Shown here piece by piece: positions 55,922 through 64,000 of a stretch of DNA of 64,000 nt. The translations under genes and the position numbers were made by a program. The notes under the pieces were generated by a model. That model did no database searches and was not told the origin of the DNA. It saw only the letters and a program-made list of their open reading frames with translations. How positions within the stretch are numbered: position 1 is the first letter of the stretch; each line of letters opens with the position of its first letter. Source of the stretch: Clostridia bacterium UC5.1-1E11 (lineage in GTDB: Bacteria > Bacillota > Clostridia > Oscillospirales > Acutalibacteraceae); the NCBI GenBank assembly GCA_001305115.1, contig BCAA01000006.1:1-64000 (forward strand). Reading direction: 5' to 3'.

Positions 55922-56472
55922 TTATTTATCGGACTCTTCCGCTTCCACAATGTCGAACTGGAAGGTAATGTTGCCCCAATAAGTGCCGGACTCCGGGACC
56001 ACCTTGGAAGGAATCACCTTGTAGCGATATTCGCCATCCTCATCAAAGGACATCAACTCTGTATTAAGTTTACTGATTACACGGGAAGAACCGTCCTTGT
56101 AGAAACCCTGCACTTTGTAGGGAATATAATTGTGGCCGCGATACAGTGCGAAATCTGGGCAATCTTCCGGCATGCCGGGCTTGCGGGTACTGGTAATGGA
56201 CAAAACGACTTTTCCGCCATCCAAATTGGAAACACCTTCCGCCTTAAAAGTAGACGTGCTTCCACCCTTTTCAAGCTGTACACCCTGTGGAATCGTAATG
56301 GTATAGGTAGGTTCTGTCACAGCATTATACTCCAGCTTTACAGAAGCGGCCCCGTCCGTATCCTGGTCAAAGATCACATTTCCCGGAGTGATCGACCTCT
56401 CCGCCGCAAAGGCAGAAGTCGTCATCCCCACGGCCATCATAGCCGCTAGACAAAAAGCCAACGTTTTTTCAT
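55922..56472 (-). CDS. secreted beta-sandwich protein of unknown function (frameshift at start)
   Basis: About 183 residues. The ATG at 56472 follows GGAGGAAACAATC. Restoring one base in the adjacent homopolymer (56464-56469) gives MKKTLAFCLAAMMAVGMTTS and cleavage after AFA. The mature part contains YTITIPQGVQLEKGG and FQFDIVEAEE, the style of secreted WxL-like or pilin-like beta proteins. No cell-wall anchor or catalytic site is visible. The next gene upstream encodes another small envelope protein, 61 bp away, so they may act together. Confidence 0.7.
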
Positions 56473-56533
56473 GATTGTTTCCTCCATTTTTTGTCATCTA
56501 TACAAATATCCCACAAGTGGATAAAAGTAAACA

Positions 56534-57061
56534 TCATCCCACCAAAAGTTTGGTTTTTACATTGGCGCCATTCATTTGGGTATTGGTATCCAAGGAATAG
56601 GTGCTGATTTTAATAGTTGCATCGTATTCCCCCGCTTCTAGGGCGCGGGAGAGTGTTTCCTCCTGAATGGCCTTTCCGGGCTCCACCATCTTAGAGGTGA
56701 ATAGCGATTCACCGGTCTCGTCCAGAATCAGTTCAAAGGAAAAATAGCACGGGTTTTCCTCCGGATTTAAAAGCAGAATTTTTGCATCTGTTTCCCCTGC
56801 TGGAATGGAAATTGAGGCGTATCCTGGAATTTTGATGCCCTGCTGTTCTCCGTTTTTGCTCGGCGGCGCGGCGCCCGTCCAATCCTGAGCGGCATCGTCC
56901 AGTTCAGGTGTAACTCGCTCTGCTTCCGCATAGCGGGCGTCCATCCATTCCTGATAGTGCATTCCAGTAAACACGCCAGCTCCCATCAGTAGGAGCATGC
57001 ATAAAATCCCCACGGCGATGAAAAGCCCTTTTTTATGGGCGCTTGTCTTTTTCTCTTCCAT
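56534..57061 (-). CDS. single-pass membrane protein of unknown function
   Basis: This 175-residue protein has a short cytoplasmic lysine-rich N-terminus, one membrane helix (about 15-37: FIAVGILCMLLLMGAGVFTG) and an extracellular beta-rich domain (SISIPAGETDAKILLLNPEENPC). The start is the ATG at 57061 (MEEKKTS) with AAAGG upstream; the longer frame lacks a ribosome binding site. No family was recognised. It is probably expressed together with the secreted protein downstream. Confidence 0.7.
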   Translation of the reverse strand: MEEKKTSAHKKGLFIAVGILCMLLLMGAGVFTGMHYQEWMDARYAEAERVTPELDDAAQDWTGAAPPSKNGEQQGIKIPGYASISIPAGETDAKILLLNPEENPCYFSFELILDETGESLFTSKMVEPGKAIQEETLSRALEAGEYDATIKISTYSLDTNTQMNGANVKTKLLVG

Positions 57062-57358
57062 TGTAAACAACCTTTCGAAAGCCAATTGTATAAAGCCGTT
57101 CCTTCTCTGCGAACAGCTGGATCTGTTTCCGATATATAGCATAGTAGGCCTCCGTTAAAAGGATATTTTTTCTATGTTAAATTTGGGCAAAAATAAGGCA
57201 GTTGAGCTGGCCGCCAAAACCAGCACAACTGCCTGTATTTGTCATAACACGCCTTCTTTTTTCCCATCAAAGCAAACCTTCTGTAAAAATACGAACCATC
57301 CGTCCAGAGGGCAGACTTTCACTTCACAGGGTCCCTTTTGGGAAACATGGTATCATCT

Positions 57359-59425
57359 TTATTCTGCATCCGCCTTTGCCTGCTCAATCACCTTTTGGGC
57401 CACCTGGGCAGGCGCTTCTTCATAACGGGTAAAATCAAACGTATAGCTGCCGCGTCCTTGTGTAACCTGGCGGACAAACGTACAGAAATCGTGCATCTCC
57501 GCCACCGGAACCTCTGCCTCAACGGTCTGTTTGCCAGGGCCTGCGGGTTCCATACCTAACACACGCCCGCGGCGTTTGTTGACTTCGCCCATGATGTCGC
57601 CCATGTTGGCGTCCGGGACGGTTGCGCGCAGAGTACCGATCGGTTCCAGTAGAACCGGGCCTGCCTGCGGCATACCCGCCTTATAAGCGAGCGAAGCCGC
57701 TGTCTTAAATGCCATTTCCGAAGAATCCACCGGATGGTATGAGCCATCGTACAGCGTCGCACGCAAGCCTACCACTGGATAACCAGCCAATGGGCCATGA
57801 GCGATACAATCCTGCAAGCCCTTCTCGACCGCTGGGAAGTACCCTTTCGGAACAGAACCGCCTACAACGCGCTCGCCAAACTCCAACCCTTCGCTGTCGC
57901 AGGGTTCAAACTCGATCCAAACATCGCCGAACTGGCCGTGGCCACCCGTCTGCTTTTTGTGGCGGCCCTGCACCTGAACCTTTTTGCGGATGGTTTCACG
58001 GTACGGCACGCGAGGCTGCTCCAATGTGACCTCTACCCCGAATTTTGTCCGGAGTTTCGAGACGATTACATCCAAGTGCTGCTCGCCCAAACCGCTGATA
58101 ACCATCTGATGGGTTTCTGCATTGTTCTCAAATTTAATAACCGGGTCTTCTTCTATCAGGCGGAATAGACCCTGGGCGACTTTATCTTCCTCGCCCTTTT
58201 TCTTGGGCATAATCGCCATGGAAAGCGTCGGAACCGGATAGGTAATTCCATCCAATGTGACCTTGCGCGTCGGGGAACACAGCGTATCGCCTGTGGAGAC
58301 GTTCCCCAGCTTGAGCACCGCGCCGATGTCTCCGGCTGCAATGCAGCTCATTTCCTCCTGCTTTTTACCGCGCATCATGACCGTCTTGCCAATGCGCTCG
58401 ATATTACCTGTACGCATGTTCATCAGCTGTGCATCCGTGGCAACCTTGCCGGAGATGGTCTTGAGGAAGGACATCTTTCCGACAAACGGGTCTGCGATGG
58501 TCTTAAAGACGATGGCTGCGGTTGCCCCGTCCGGATTGACGGAGAGCTCAACCGGATTGCCGTCGATATCCGCTGCGAGCTCGCCGCTCTTTTCAAGCGC
58601 CGAGGGCGCCAACCAGGTCAAGCCATCCAAGAACTGCTCCATGCCGCGCATCAGGAGCGCGTCGCCACAAAACACCGGAGAGATGGCGCCGGATTTGACA
58701 CCTTTACTGACACCAACGATGACCTCTTCCGGCGTAAACGGTTCGCCGGAGAAGTACTTTTCAAACATCTCGTCGCTGGTTTCCGCCACTGCTTCATAGA
58801 TTGCTGTGCGCAGGCCCTCCAGACGGTCACCCATGGGAGGCATTGCCACTTCGACGGGTTTTCCGTTGGAGTAGTCGTATGCTTTATATTCCAAAATATT
58901 GATGTATATGTTCGCTTTTCCATCTTCAATGTATGGGACAACTACCGGACAGACCGAGGGGCCAAAGCTGGCCTTTAGATCCTCAAACACACGATAGAAA
59001 CGTGCGCTCTCATCACACAGGCCGTTGACAAAGAAAATCTTCGCCAGCCCGCGGGAATCCGCCGCTGCCACTGCCTTTTCTGTACCCACGTTGACGCCAT
59101 CCTTGCCGGAAACTGCGATTAAAACCGAATCTGCTGCGCGCACGGCTTCACACATTGCGCCTTCAAAATCGAACAGGCCGGGGGCGTCCAATAGGTTGAT
59201 CTTATGATTTCTCCACTCCAACGGGGCAACTGCCGCGCTGACGGTTGTCTTTCTTCTGATTTCTTCCGGGTCATAATCGCATACGGTATTCCCTTCGCCA
59301 ACCTTACCAAAACGGTCTGTAGCACCGGAAAGATAAAGCATCGCCTCCGCGATGGAAGTCTTTCCCGCTCCGCTATGCCCCGCGATTGCAATGTTCAGAA
59401 TATCTTTTGCATTGTACAATTTCAC
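57359..59425 (-). CDS. EF-G-like translational GTPase (FusA2-type paralogue)
   Basis: This 688-residue protein has the EF-G layout: GTPase domain with P-loop GHSGAGKTS and DAPG switch 2, domain II, domain III with GLGEQHLDVIVSKL, domain IV (GGHGQFGDVWIEFEP) and domain V. The P-loop differs from housekeeping EF-G (AHIDAGKTT), marking the EF-G-like subfamily. The G4 motif expected as NKxD reads FVNGLCDES, which would reduce guanine specificity. The start GTG at 59425 has AAAGGAG. It is not in a str operon. Its role is uncertain; it may be a stress or specialised factor. Confidence 0.88.
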   Translation of the reverse strand: MKLYNAKDILNIAIAGHSGAGKTSIAEAMLYLSGATDRFGKVGEGNTVCDYDPEEIRRKTTVSAAVAPLEWRNHKINLLDAPGLFDFEGAMCEAVRAADSVLIAVSGKDGVNVGTEKAVAAADSRGLAKIFFVNGLCDESARFYRVFEDLKASFGPSVCPVVVPYIEDGKANIYINILEYKAYDYSNGKPVEVAMPPMGDRLEGLRTAIYEAVAETSDEMFEKYFSGEPFTPEEVIVGVSKGVKSGAISPVFCGDALLMRGMEQFLDGLTWLAPSALEKSGELAADIDGNPVELSVNPDGATAAIVFKTIADPFVGKMSFLKTISGKVATDAQLMNMRTGNIERIGKTVMMRGKKQEEMSCIAAGDIGAVLKLGNVSTGDTLCSPTRKVTLDGITYPVPTLSMAIMPKKKGEEDKVAQGLFRLIEEDPVIKFENNAETHQMVISGLGEQHLDVIVSKLRTKFGVEVTLEQPRVPYRETIRKKVQVQGRHKKQTGGHGQFGDVWIEFEPCDSEGLEFGERVVGGSVPKGYFPAVEKGLQDCIAHGPLAGYPVVGLRATLYDGSYHPVDSSEMAFKTAASLAYKAGMPQAGPVLLEPIGTLRATVPDANMGDIMGEVNKRRGRVLGMEPAGPGKQTVEAEVPVAEMHDFCTFVRQVTQGRGSYTFDFTRYEEAPAQVAQKVIEQAKADAE

Positions 59426-59889
59426 CTTAAAAACTCCTTTCAGGGGTTGATTGGTACAACTTTACAATTGTTCAATCAAATTAATAACAATTATATCGTA
59501 TTCTCACAAACATTACAAGCCAAAAAGCAAAAATAAACCGAGTAGAACGCAAAAGTTTTTCTCCAAAAGTTATAAATTCCACATATGCCTCTGTATATTT
59601 TACACAAACGGCGTTCTTTGCTTCGGCTAAATGTGCGAAAATAGGAGGATTCCCCCGGAAAGAACCGTCTTTCCATACGAGGCCATTTCCTCTTATGCGC
59701 AGAATGCAACAAAAAGCAACAACACGAGCGCATCCAGTTAAAGACGGGAGAGGCGCCGCTTGCGCGACGTCTCTCCGTTTAAAACACAATATTTCCTACA
59801 TAGGGGCTTTTTGTACGGTCCGCACAAGCTGGAGCTGTTCACAAGTTCAGCTGGTGGTTTTTTCTTGCCTTTTCGGTGCCTAATCAAAA
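59426..59889. other. gene-free spacer upstream of the EF-G-like gene
   Basis: No gene is seen. It contains a hairpin at about 59742-59778 (ACGGGAGAG with CTCTCCGT) and AT-rich sequence that should carry the EF-G-like promoter. It is followed on the right by the MITE-like element. Confidence 0.5.
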
Positions 59890-60019
59890 AGAGGGTGTCC
59901 CAAAACTATGAATTTTAGATTCATAGGAGAGGGACATCCTCTTTCTGTTTGGAAAAATATTTGAGTTTCAAAAAATGAGGGTATCCTTCCGTCATTTCAT
60001 GACTTTTGGGACACCCTCT
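59890..60019. mobile_element. MITE-like double-hairpin element, copy 2
   Basis: This 130-bp element has perfect 16-bp terminal inverted repeats, AGAGGGTGTCCCAAAA and TTTTGGGACACCCTCT. Inner copies of the same motif (GGGACATCCTCT at about 59932, GAGGGTATCC at about 59978) let it fold into two adjacent hairpins. It is the inverted relative of the element at 39955. It starts 27 bp past the aldolase stop and could serve as its terminator. No transposase is encoded. Confidence 0.85.
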
Positions 60020-60045
60020 ACAGATTTCATTGAGAAGTATTACAA

Positions 60046-60984
60046 TTATGCTTTGCCCTCGCAGCCGAGAACCGTCTTAATCTTATGCTCCACAAGGCCC
60101 TGAATTGCGTCACGCGCAACGCCCAGATACTGGCGGGGGTCAAAGTGGGACGGATTCTCTGCAAAATACTTGCGAACCGTCGCAGTCATTGCAAGACGGA
60201 GATCGGAGTCCACGTTGATCTTGCAGACAGCCTTTGCTGCCGCTTCACGCAACATCTCTTCCGGGATGCCGATTGCATCGGGCATCTGACCACCGAACTG
60301 ATTGACCATCTGCACAAACTCCGGGAGGACAGAGGAGGCGCCGTGCAGTACGATCGGGAAGCCCGGCAGGCGGTTTGAAACTTCTTCAAGAATATCAAGG
60401 CGCAGCTTCGGTTTCTGGCCGGGTTTAAACTTGTAAGCACCGTGGCTCGTACCAATTGCAATCGCAAGGGAGTCCACGCCTGTCCGTGTTACAAAATCCT
60501 GAACCTCGTCCGGGTCCGTAAACTGTGCTTTGTCGTCTTCTACCTTGACGTCGTCCTCAACGCCGGCGAGCTTGCCCAGCTCGGCTTCTACTGTGACGTT
60601 GTACTTGTGTGCATACTCTACCACTCTGCGAGCTTCTTCCACATTCTCCTCATAGGGCTTTGCGGAACCGTCATACATAACGGAAGTGAAGCCGTCGTCG
60701 ATGCAAGCCTTGCACATCTCAAAGGACGGGCCATGGTCCAAATGCAGAGCAACCGGAATGTCCGGATTCTCCTTGACAGCAGCTTCGACCATCTTTACCA
60801 GATAAGCCGGATGCGCATATTTACGGGCGCTGGAAGAAACCTGCAAAATCACAGGGGCCTTCAGCTCCGCACAGGCGCTCATAATGCCCTGGATGATTTC
60901 CATATCGTTAATATTGAACGCGCCGATCGCATAGCCACCGTCGTATGCCTTTTTGAACATTTCCTTGGTATTTACCAATGCCAT
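60046..60984 (-). CDS. fba: class II fructose-1,6-bisphosphate aldolase
   Basis: This 312-residue zinc-dependent aldolase splits fructose-1,6-bisphosphate in glycolysis. It has the zinc ligands in LHLDHGP, the signature YDGSAKPYEENV, the block AEAELGKLAG-like EAELGKLAGVEDD, IGTSHGAYK and IVLHGASSVL. It resembles the shorter B-type FbaA/GatY-like enzymes of Firmicutes. The start is the ATG at 60984 with AGGAG eight bases upstream; a GTG at 60993 overlaps that site. The downstream MITE-like element lies next to the stop. Confidence 0.94.
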   Translation of the reverse strand: MALVNTKEMFKKAYDGGYAIGAFNINDMEIIQGIMSACAELKAPVILQVSSSARKYAHPAYLVKMVEAAVKENPDIPVALHLDHGPSFEMCKACIDDGFTSVMYDGSAKPYEENVEEARRVVEYAHKYNVTVEAELGKLAGVEDDVKVEDDKAQFTDPDEVQDFVTRTGVDSLAIAIGTSHGAYKFKPGQKPKLRLDILEEVSNRLPGFPIVLHGASSVLPEFVQMVNQFGGQMPDAIGIPEEMLREAAAKAVCKINVDSDLRLAMTATVRKYFAENPSHFDPRQYLGVARDAIQGLVEHKIKTVLGCEGKA

Positions 60985-61156
60985 TGGAATCACTCCTATC
61001 TTTTAGATGCCTTTATTATACCGCACATTCTACAAAAAAGAAATACCTTTTGGCAAAAAAGCAAGCAGAGAATGGGTGAGATTATAAGCAGAGGCTAACC
61101 AAATAAAAGCCCCCTCCTATTACATCCTTCGTGAACGTCCAAAAAGTTATTTCATG

Positions 61157-61192
61157 CAAAAAGGCACAGGCGAAAACCCCACCTGTGCCTGA
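61157..61192 (-). terminator. terminator of the glycosylase operon
   Basis: On the minus strand AGGCACAGG and CCTGTGCCT pair around an 11-base loop and are followed by TTTTTGC, 25 bp past the glycosylase stop. Confidence 0.85.
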
Positions 61193-61217
61193 AATCGACG
61201 ATTGCCTTTTCCCTCTC

Positions 61218-62012
61218 TTACGCACTCACAGACCGCTCCCCCGAGGCAGTTGTACGAATGTAGTGAAATAGATATTGCTGTGCAATTCCAGCGTACGGAC
61301 CAAAGTCCTCCGGCTGTTTGCCCGGGAACCATTCCTTCATAGCACGCTTCATCCATATATCCATGGGGAAAGCATCCAGCCGGTGCAGTCCATAAAGCAG
61401 AGCACAGTCCGCCACCTTTGGGCCAACCCCTACGATGGTCATCAGCTGTTCACGCGCTTTTGCAAGCGGTTGGGTCCGAAGGCTCTCCAAGTCGATCTGT
61501 CCACCCGCCACTTTTCGTGCTGCATCGAGTATGTACCGTGCCCGGAATCCACAGCGCAGGCACGCGAGTGCTTCCTCGTTCTCGCGGGCAAGACGATCCG
61601 GCGTCGGGAAACACAAAATACCGGACGCCGTCTTCTCACCGAACGCCTGGCAAAGGCGCGCGACAATCCCCTTGATTCGAGGAATATTATTGTTTTGTGA
61701 AATAATAAACGAACAGAGCGCCTCCCACGGATCTTGCTGCAAAATACGGATACCAGGGGCAAAAGCTGCTGCTTTTGCCAAAACCGGATCAACCTGTGCC
61801 AGTTCATCCCGAATGGCCGCGTAATCGCGGTCCAAGTCAAAATAGACGCGCCAAAACGGATCTTTCTCGGCCTCCTCTGTGTGGTTCTCCGCTATGCAGA
61901 GTAAACGCCCTCCAGCAATTCCCCGATAGGAGCCATCCGGTTGTCTGTCCCAGCGAAAGCACTGTCCACATTCCAAAGTCGCTGTTAAATCAAAATCGCG
62001 CAGAACGGACAT
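61218..62012 (-). CDS. OGG1-type 8-oxoguanine DNA glycosylase
   Basis: This 264-residue base-excision repair enzyme has an N-terminal OGG_N fold (LECGQCFRWDRQPDGSY) and a HhH-GPD domain. The catalytic Lys lies in GVGPKVADCALLYGL and the Asp in LDAFPMDIWMKRAM. The block IISQNNNIPRIKGIV is typical of OGG1 and the bacterial Clostridium enzyme, which removes 8-oxoguanine. Its start directly abuts the SseB stop (TAAATG), so translation is coupled. Length is slightly short but complete. Confidence 0.93.
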   Translation of the reverse strand: MSVLRDFDLTATLECGQCFRWDRQPDGSYRGIAGGRLLCIAENHTEEAEKDPFWRVYFDLDRDYAAIRDELAQVDPVLAKAAAFAPGIRILQQDPWEALCSFIISQNNNIPRIKGIVARLCQAFGEKTASGILCFPTPDRLARENEEALACLRCGFRARYILDAARKVAGGQIDLESLRTQPLAKAREQLMTIVGVGPKVADCALLYGLHRLDAFPMDIWMKRAMKEWFPGKQPEDFGPYAGIAQQYLFHYIRTTASGERSVSA

Positions 62013-62789
62013 TTAAGCCTCCGGTTCAACCGTGATTCCTTTGCGATAGAACGGCTTTTTGTCTTCGATTGCCTCTTTGCCAAACTTTCCGCTCGACGGC
62101 ATCAGATCCAGGAATTCTCCCGCCTTCATTGCCTTATGGCAAGCGTCGATGGTCGCCTTAAAGAGTTCTTCCTGCTGTACCCCCTGGGTGAGGCTGACAA
62201 TTACCAGATGATGCGGCTCGGTGGCGTTGGCCTTGTAGTTCGCTGTGAACAGCCATGCGCTGAGCACTTCGTTGCGGGTTTTAAAGAAATCGCAGAGCGC
62301 CTTTACCAGTTCTGTCGGATACGGATCGGGCTTGGACAACACAACCATGTCGGGGCTGATCGGACGCTGCTGAAGCGGATGGGCGATCTGCTCCATGGTG
62401 TTGGTGCGGATCACCAAGTTCTGCGTCGATGGATTGACTACAAAACCCGCCACCTGGCCTTTCTGGCCATGTACCAGCGTGCGCAATTCGGAGAAATCGA
62501 GGGTCATCGTGTCCTCTGCATCCGCTGCCCACTTTTTAAGCTCGTCCATATCAGAGAACATAGCAAAAAAGCTCTCGCCCTTTGTGGTAGTCGCGGCCCG
62601 GAACTTGACCTGGGTCTGCTGGTTGGGCGTTCCATCTTCGGATTTTCCGGTCAAGGTCACCGGGGTGATGTAGCGCATTTTGCGCATTTCTTCGATGAGT
62701 TCCAGTTCGTCTTTCCTTGTTTTATTTGAATCAAACTGCTTGAGCTTGCTGATAAACGCAGGATTTTGAACAGGTTGGTTAAGCTGCAT
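62013..62789 (-). CDS. SseB-family protein
   Basis: This 258-residue protein has an SseB N-terminal domain (FRAATTTKGESFFAMFSDMDEL, KKWAADAEDTMTLDF, GFVVNPSTQNLVI) and an SseB C-terminal-like segment (LSAWLFTANYKANATEPHHLVIV). The family is named for enhanced serine sensitivity in E. coli and is otherwise poorly understood; it also occurs with type VII-like systems. Here it forms an operon with the DNA glycosylase. The ATG has TAGGAGGAA upstream. No signal peptide, so it is cytosolic. Confidence 0.85.
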   Translation of the reverse strand: MQLNQPVQNPAFISKLKQFDSNKTRKDELELIEEMRKMRYITPVTLTGKSEDGTPNQQTQVKFRAATTTKGESFFAMFSDMDELKKWAADAEDTMTLDFSELRTLVHGQKGQVAGFVVNPSTQNLVIRTNTMEQIAHPLQQRPISPDMVVLSKPDPYPTELVKALCDFFKTRNEVLSAWLFTANYKANATEPHHLVIVSLTQGVQQEELFKATIDACHKAMKAGEFLDLMPSSGKFGKEAIEDKKPFYRKGITVEPEA

Positions 62790-62934
62790 AAATTGGTTCC
62801 TCCTAAAAATTTGGTATTTGTATGATTATATCCCTATACTCCTATTTTTGCAAGTAAAACACGACGCTCTCTTTGTATTATTTGCTATAAAGCGTTAAAT
62901 TTAAGTGGAAAATAAAAATATTTGAATCTCTCTC

Positions 62935-62963
62935 TTGACAAACGCGCCTCCGATTTCTATAAT
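62935..62963 (+). promoter_or_regulatory. consensus sigma-A promoter for the T-box/trpB transcript
   Basis: TTGACA (62935) and TATAAT (62958) with exactly 17 bases between them lie just before the T-box leader. Confidence 0.9.
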
Positions 62964-62979
62964 GAAATCAACAAAAGAA

Positions 62980-63243
62980 ACCGTTGAGTAAGGAGAGTAC
63001 ATAGGCAAAGCGCTCAAAAGAGAGCCACAGGTGGTGTGATTGTGGTGGGCAGCGGTCTATGGAATGGGCTTATGAGGGCGGGGCGAACGGATGAAATTCC
63101 CAGTAGCTTCCGACGGGATCTCCACCCGTTACCAAGGGAGCGCACATGGAAGTGTGCGGAACAAGCGGCGTGAAAACGCAATCCGGGTGGTACCGCAGGA
63201 GTAAATGCTCTTGTCCCTGAGAGGGGCAAGGGCTTTTTTGTTT
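62980..63243 (+). promoter_or_regulatory. T-box riboswitch, tryptophan-type
   Basis: The leader has the Stem I motifs GGAGAGTA (62992) and AGAGAGCC, and a specifier triplet TGG (63065) right after GGAA. The T-box core GGGTGGTACCGC lies at 63185-63196, and the terminator GCTCTTGTCCCT paired with GGGGCAAGGGC is followed by T6. TGG fits tRNA-Trp sensing and the TrpB-like gene downstream. Uncharged tRNA should favour read-through. Confidence 0.9.
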
Positions 63244-63267
63244 ATCTGAACAAAGGAGGAAACGACC

Positions 63268-64000
63268 ATGGCAAAGATTCCACACAGATTTAATTTAACA
63301 GAGGAGCAAATCCCCACACAATGGTACAATCTGCGCGCGGATATGAAGGATCAGCCCGACCCAATGCTGAACCCGGCAACTTTTGAGCCGATCAAGACCC
63401 CAGAGCTTTATCCGATTTTCTGCGAAGAACTGGCGGCGCAGGAGATGGACAGCACGACTCGCTATTTTGATATTCCCGAGGAAGTGCTGAACATCTATAA
63501 AGCCTACCGGCCCTCCCCGCTGAACCGCGCCTATGACCTTGAAAAATACCTTGGCACACCGGCAAAGATTTACTTTAAGTTTGAGGGGAACAACACATCC
63601 GGCAGCCATAAGTTGAATTCTGCGGTCGCGCAGGCCTACTATGCCAAAAAGCAGGGGATGACCAGCTTGACCACGGAAACCGGCGCCGGGCAGTGGGGAA
63701 CCGCCCTTGCTGAAGCGTGCGGATATTTTGGAATCCCACTAACCGTCTTTATGGTAAAGGGCTCTTATAATCAAAAGCCATACCGCAAGGCGATTATGCA
63801 GACCTTTGGTGCAAATGTTATCCCCAGTCCAAGCGACACCACCCAGGTGGGCCGCGCTATCCTGGCAAACAATCCAGACACGACGGGAAGCTTGGGTTGT
63901 GCGATCTCCGAAGCAATCGAAGTGGCCACCACGACCCAGGGGTGCCGTTATGTGCTCGGTTCGGTTCTAAACCAGGTCCTATTGCACCAGTCCATCATCG
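63268..64000 (+). CDS. TrpB2-type tryptophan synthase beta chain (partial, runs off window)
   Basis: The first 244 codons are visible. The N-terminal RFNLTEEQIPTQWYNL, the block YRPSPLNRAYDLEKYLGTPAKIYFK and the PLP lysine in TSGSHKLNSAVAQAYYA belong to the TrpB2 subgroup of PLP-dependent tryptophan synthase beta subunits. These form tryptophan from indole and serine, often without tight TrpA partnership. ATG 63268 has AAAGGAGG. A Trp T-box controls it. The frame is intact to the window end. Confidence 0.93.
   Translation, partial: MAKIPHRFNLTEEQIPTQWYNLRADMKDQPDPMLNPATFEPIKTPELYPIFCEELAAQEMDSTTRYFDIPEEVLNIYKAYRPSPLNRAYDLEKYLGTPAKIYFKFEGNNTSGSHKLNSAVAQAYYAKKQGMTSLTTETGAGQWGTALAEACGYFGIPLTVFMVKGSYNQKPYRKAIMQTFGANVIPSPSDTTQVGRAILANNPDTTGSLGCAISEAIEVATTTQGCRYVLGSVLNQVLLHQSII

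Noticed and set aside
4741-56472. Programmed ribosomal frameshifting in many genes
   Set aside because: The breaks lack slippery heptamers with downstream structures, hit unrelated housekeeping genes and go in both directions; indel errors explain them better.

Overview
The window looks like a chromosomal segment of a gut-type clostridial Firmicute, most likely Oscillospiraceae/Ruminococcaceae. This is an inference. The reasons are the strong AGGAGG-type ribosome binding sites, the roughly 50 % GC genes with AT-rich spacers, the YesM/YesN-type two-component system, the many ROK proteins, a Trp T-box, bactofilin with a YhbD-like regulator, and a very large FIVAR-repeat GH92 mannosidase. No rRNA operon, plasmid, phage or intact transposase is visible.

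Layout. 0-3.5 kb: two paralogous lipoproteins and a secreted zinc metalloprotease, all on the minus strand. 3.7-15 kb: a mannose-type regulon on the minus strand, comprising a ROK sugar kinase, mannose-6-phosphate isomerase, a ROK repressor, a ~2000-residue secreted GH92 enzyme and a second ROK repressor. 15.3-25.2 kb (plus): response regulator, histidine kinase, a motif-less RbsA-like pseudo-ATPase, a normal RbsA/RbsC/RbsB-type sugar transporter, then a ROK kinase and a SIS isomerase. Together these could sense, import, phosphorylate and isomerise one sugar. 25.2-27.1 kb: a 1.8 kb gene-free stretch with decayed tRNA-Arg-like fragments, degenerate CRISPR-like repeats and 56-bp repeats. 27-31.5 kb: double ribbon-helix-helix protein, YhbD-like regulator with bactofilin, CDF transporter, MgtE. 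33-42 kb: purine-type permease, VanZ-like protein, PadR with a HAAS membrane protein, RsmE, SDR reductase, DUF3298 lipoprotein, GlyRS, GtrA. 42.7-51 kb: a SipW-type signal-peptide beta-helix protein, then the cell-division cluster ftsE-ftsX, two active-site-complete M23 hydrolases and an S41 homologue lacking its catalytic Ser and Lys. 51.3-64 kb: CdaR-type regulator, orphan UgpC-like ATPase, RsuA-type pseudouridine synthase, secreted proteins, EF-G-like GTPase, class II FBP aldolase, OGG-type glycosylase, SseB, and a Trp T-box in front of a TrpB2 gene that runs off the end.

Data quality matters here. At least fifteen single-base frame breaks interrupt otherwise well-conserved genes, including glycyl-tRNA synthetase, mostly in or next to short homopolymers. 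They look like uncorrected consensus indels, so genes are annotated here as rejoined spans with the suspect position stated.

The strongest candidates for something new are the pseudo-ATPase inserted between a sensor-less histidine kinase and a sugar ABC transporter, and the apparently dead S41 protease in the FtsEX cluster. Next come three clusters of decayed type I-C-like CRISPR repeats without cas genes, a ~56-bp periodic dispersed repeat family, and a 17-bp perfect inverted repeat overlapping the promoter of the YhbD-like/bactofilin operon.
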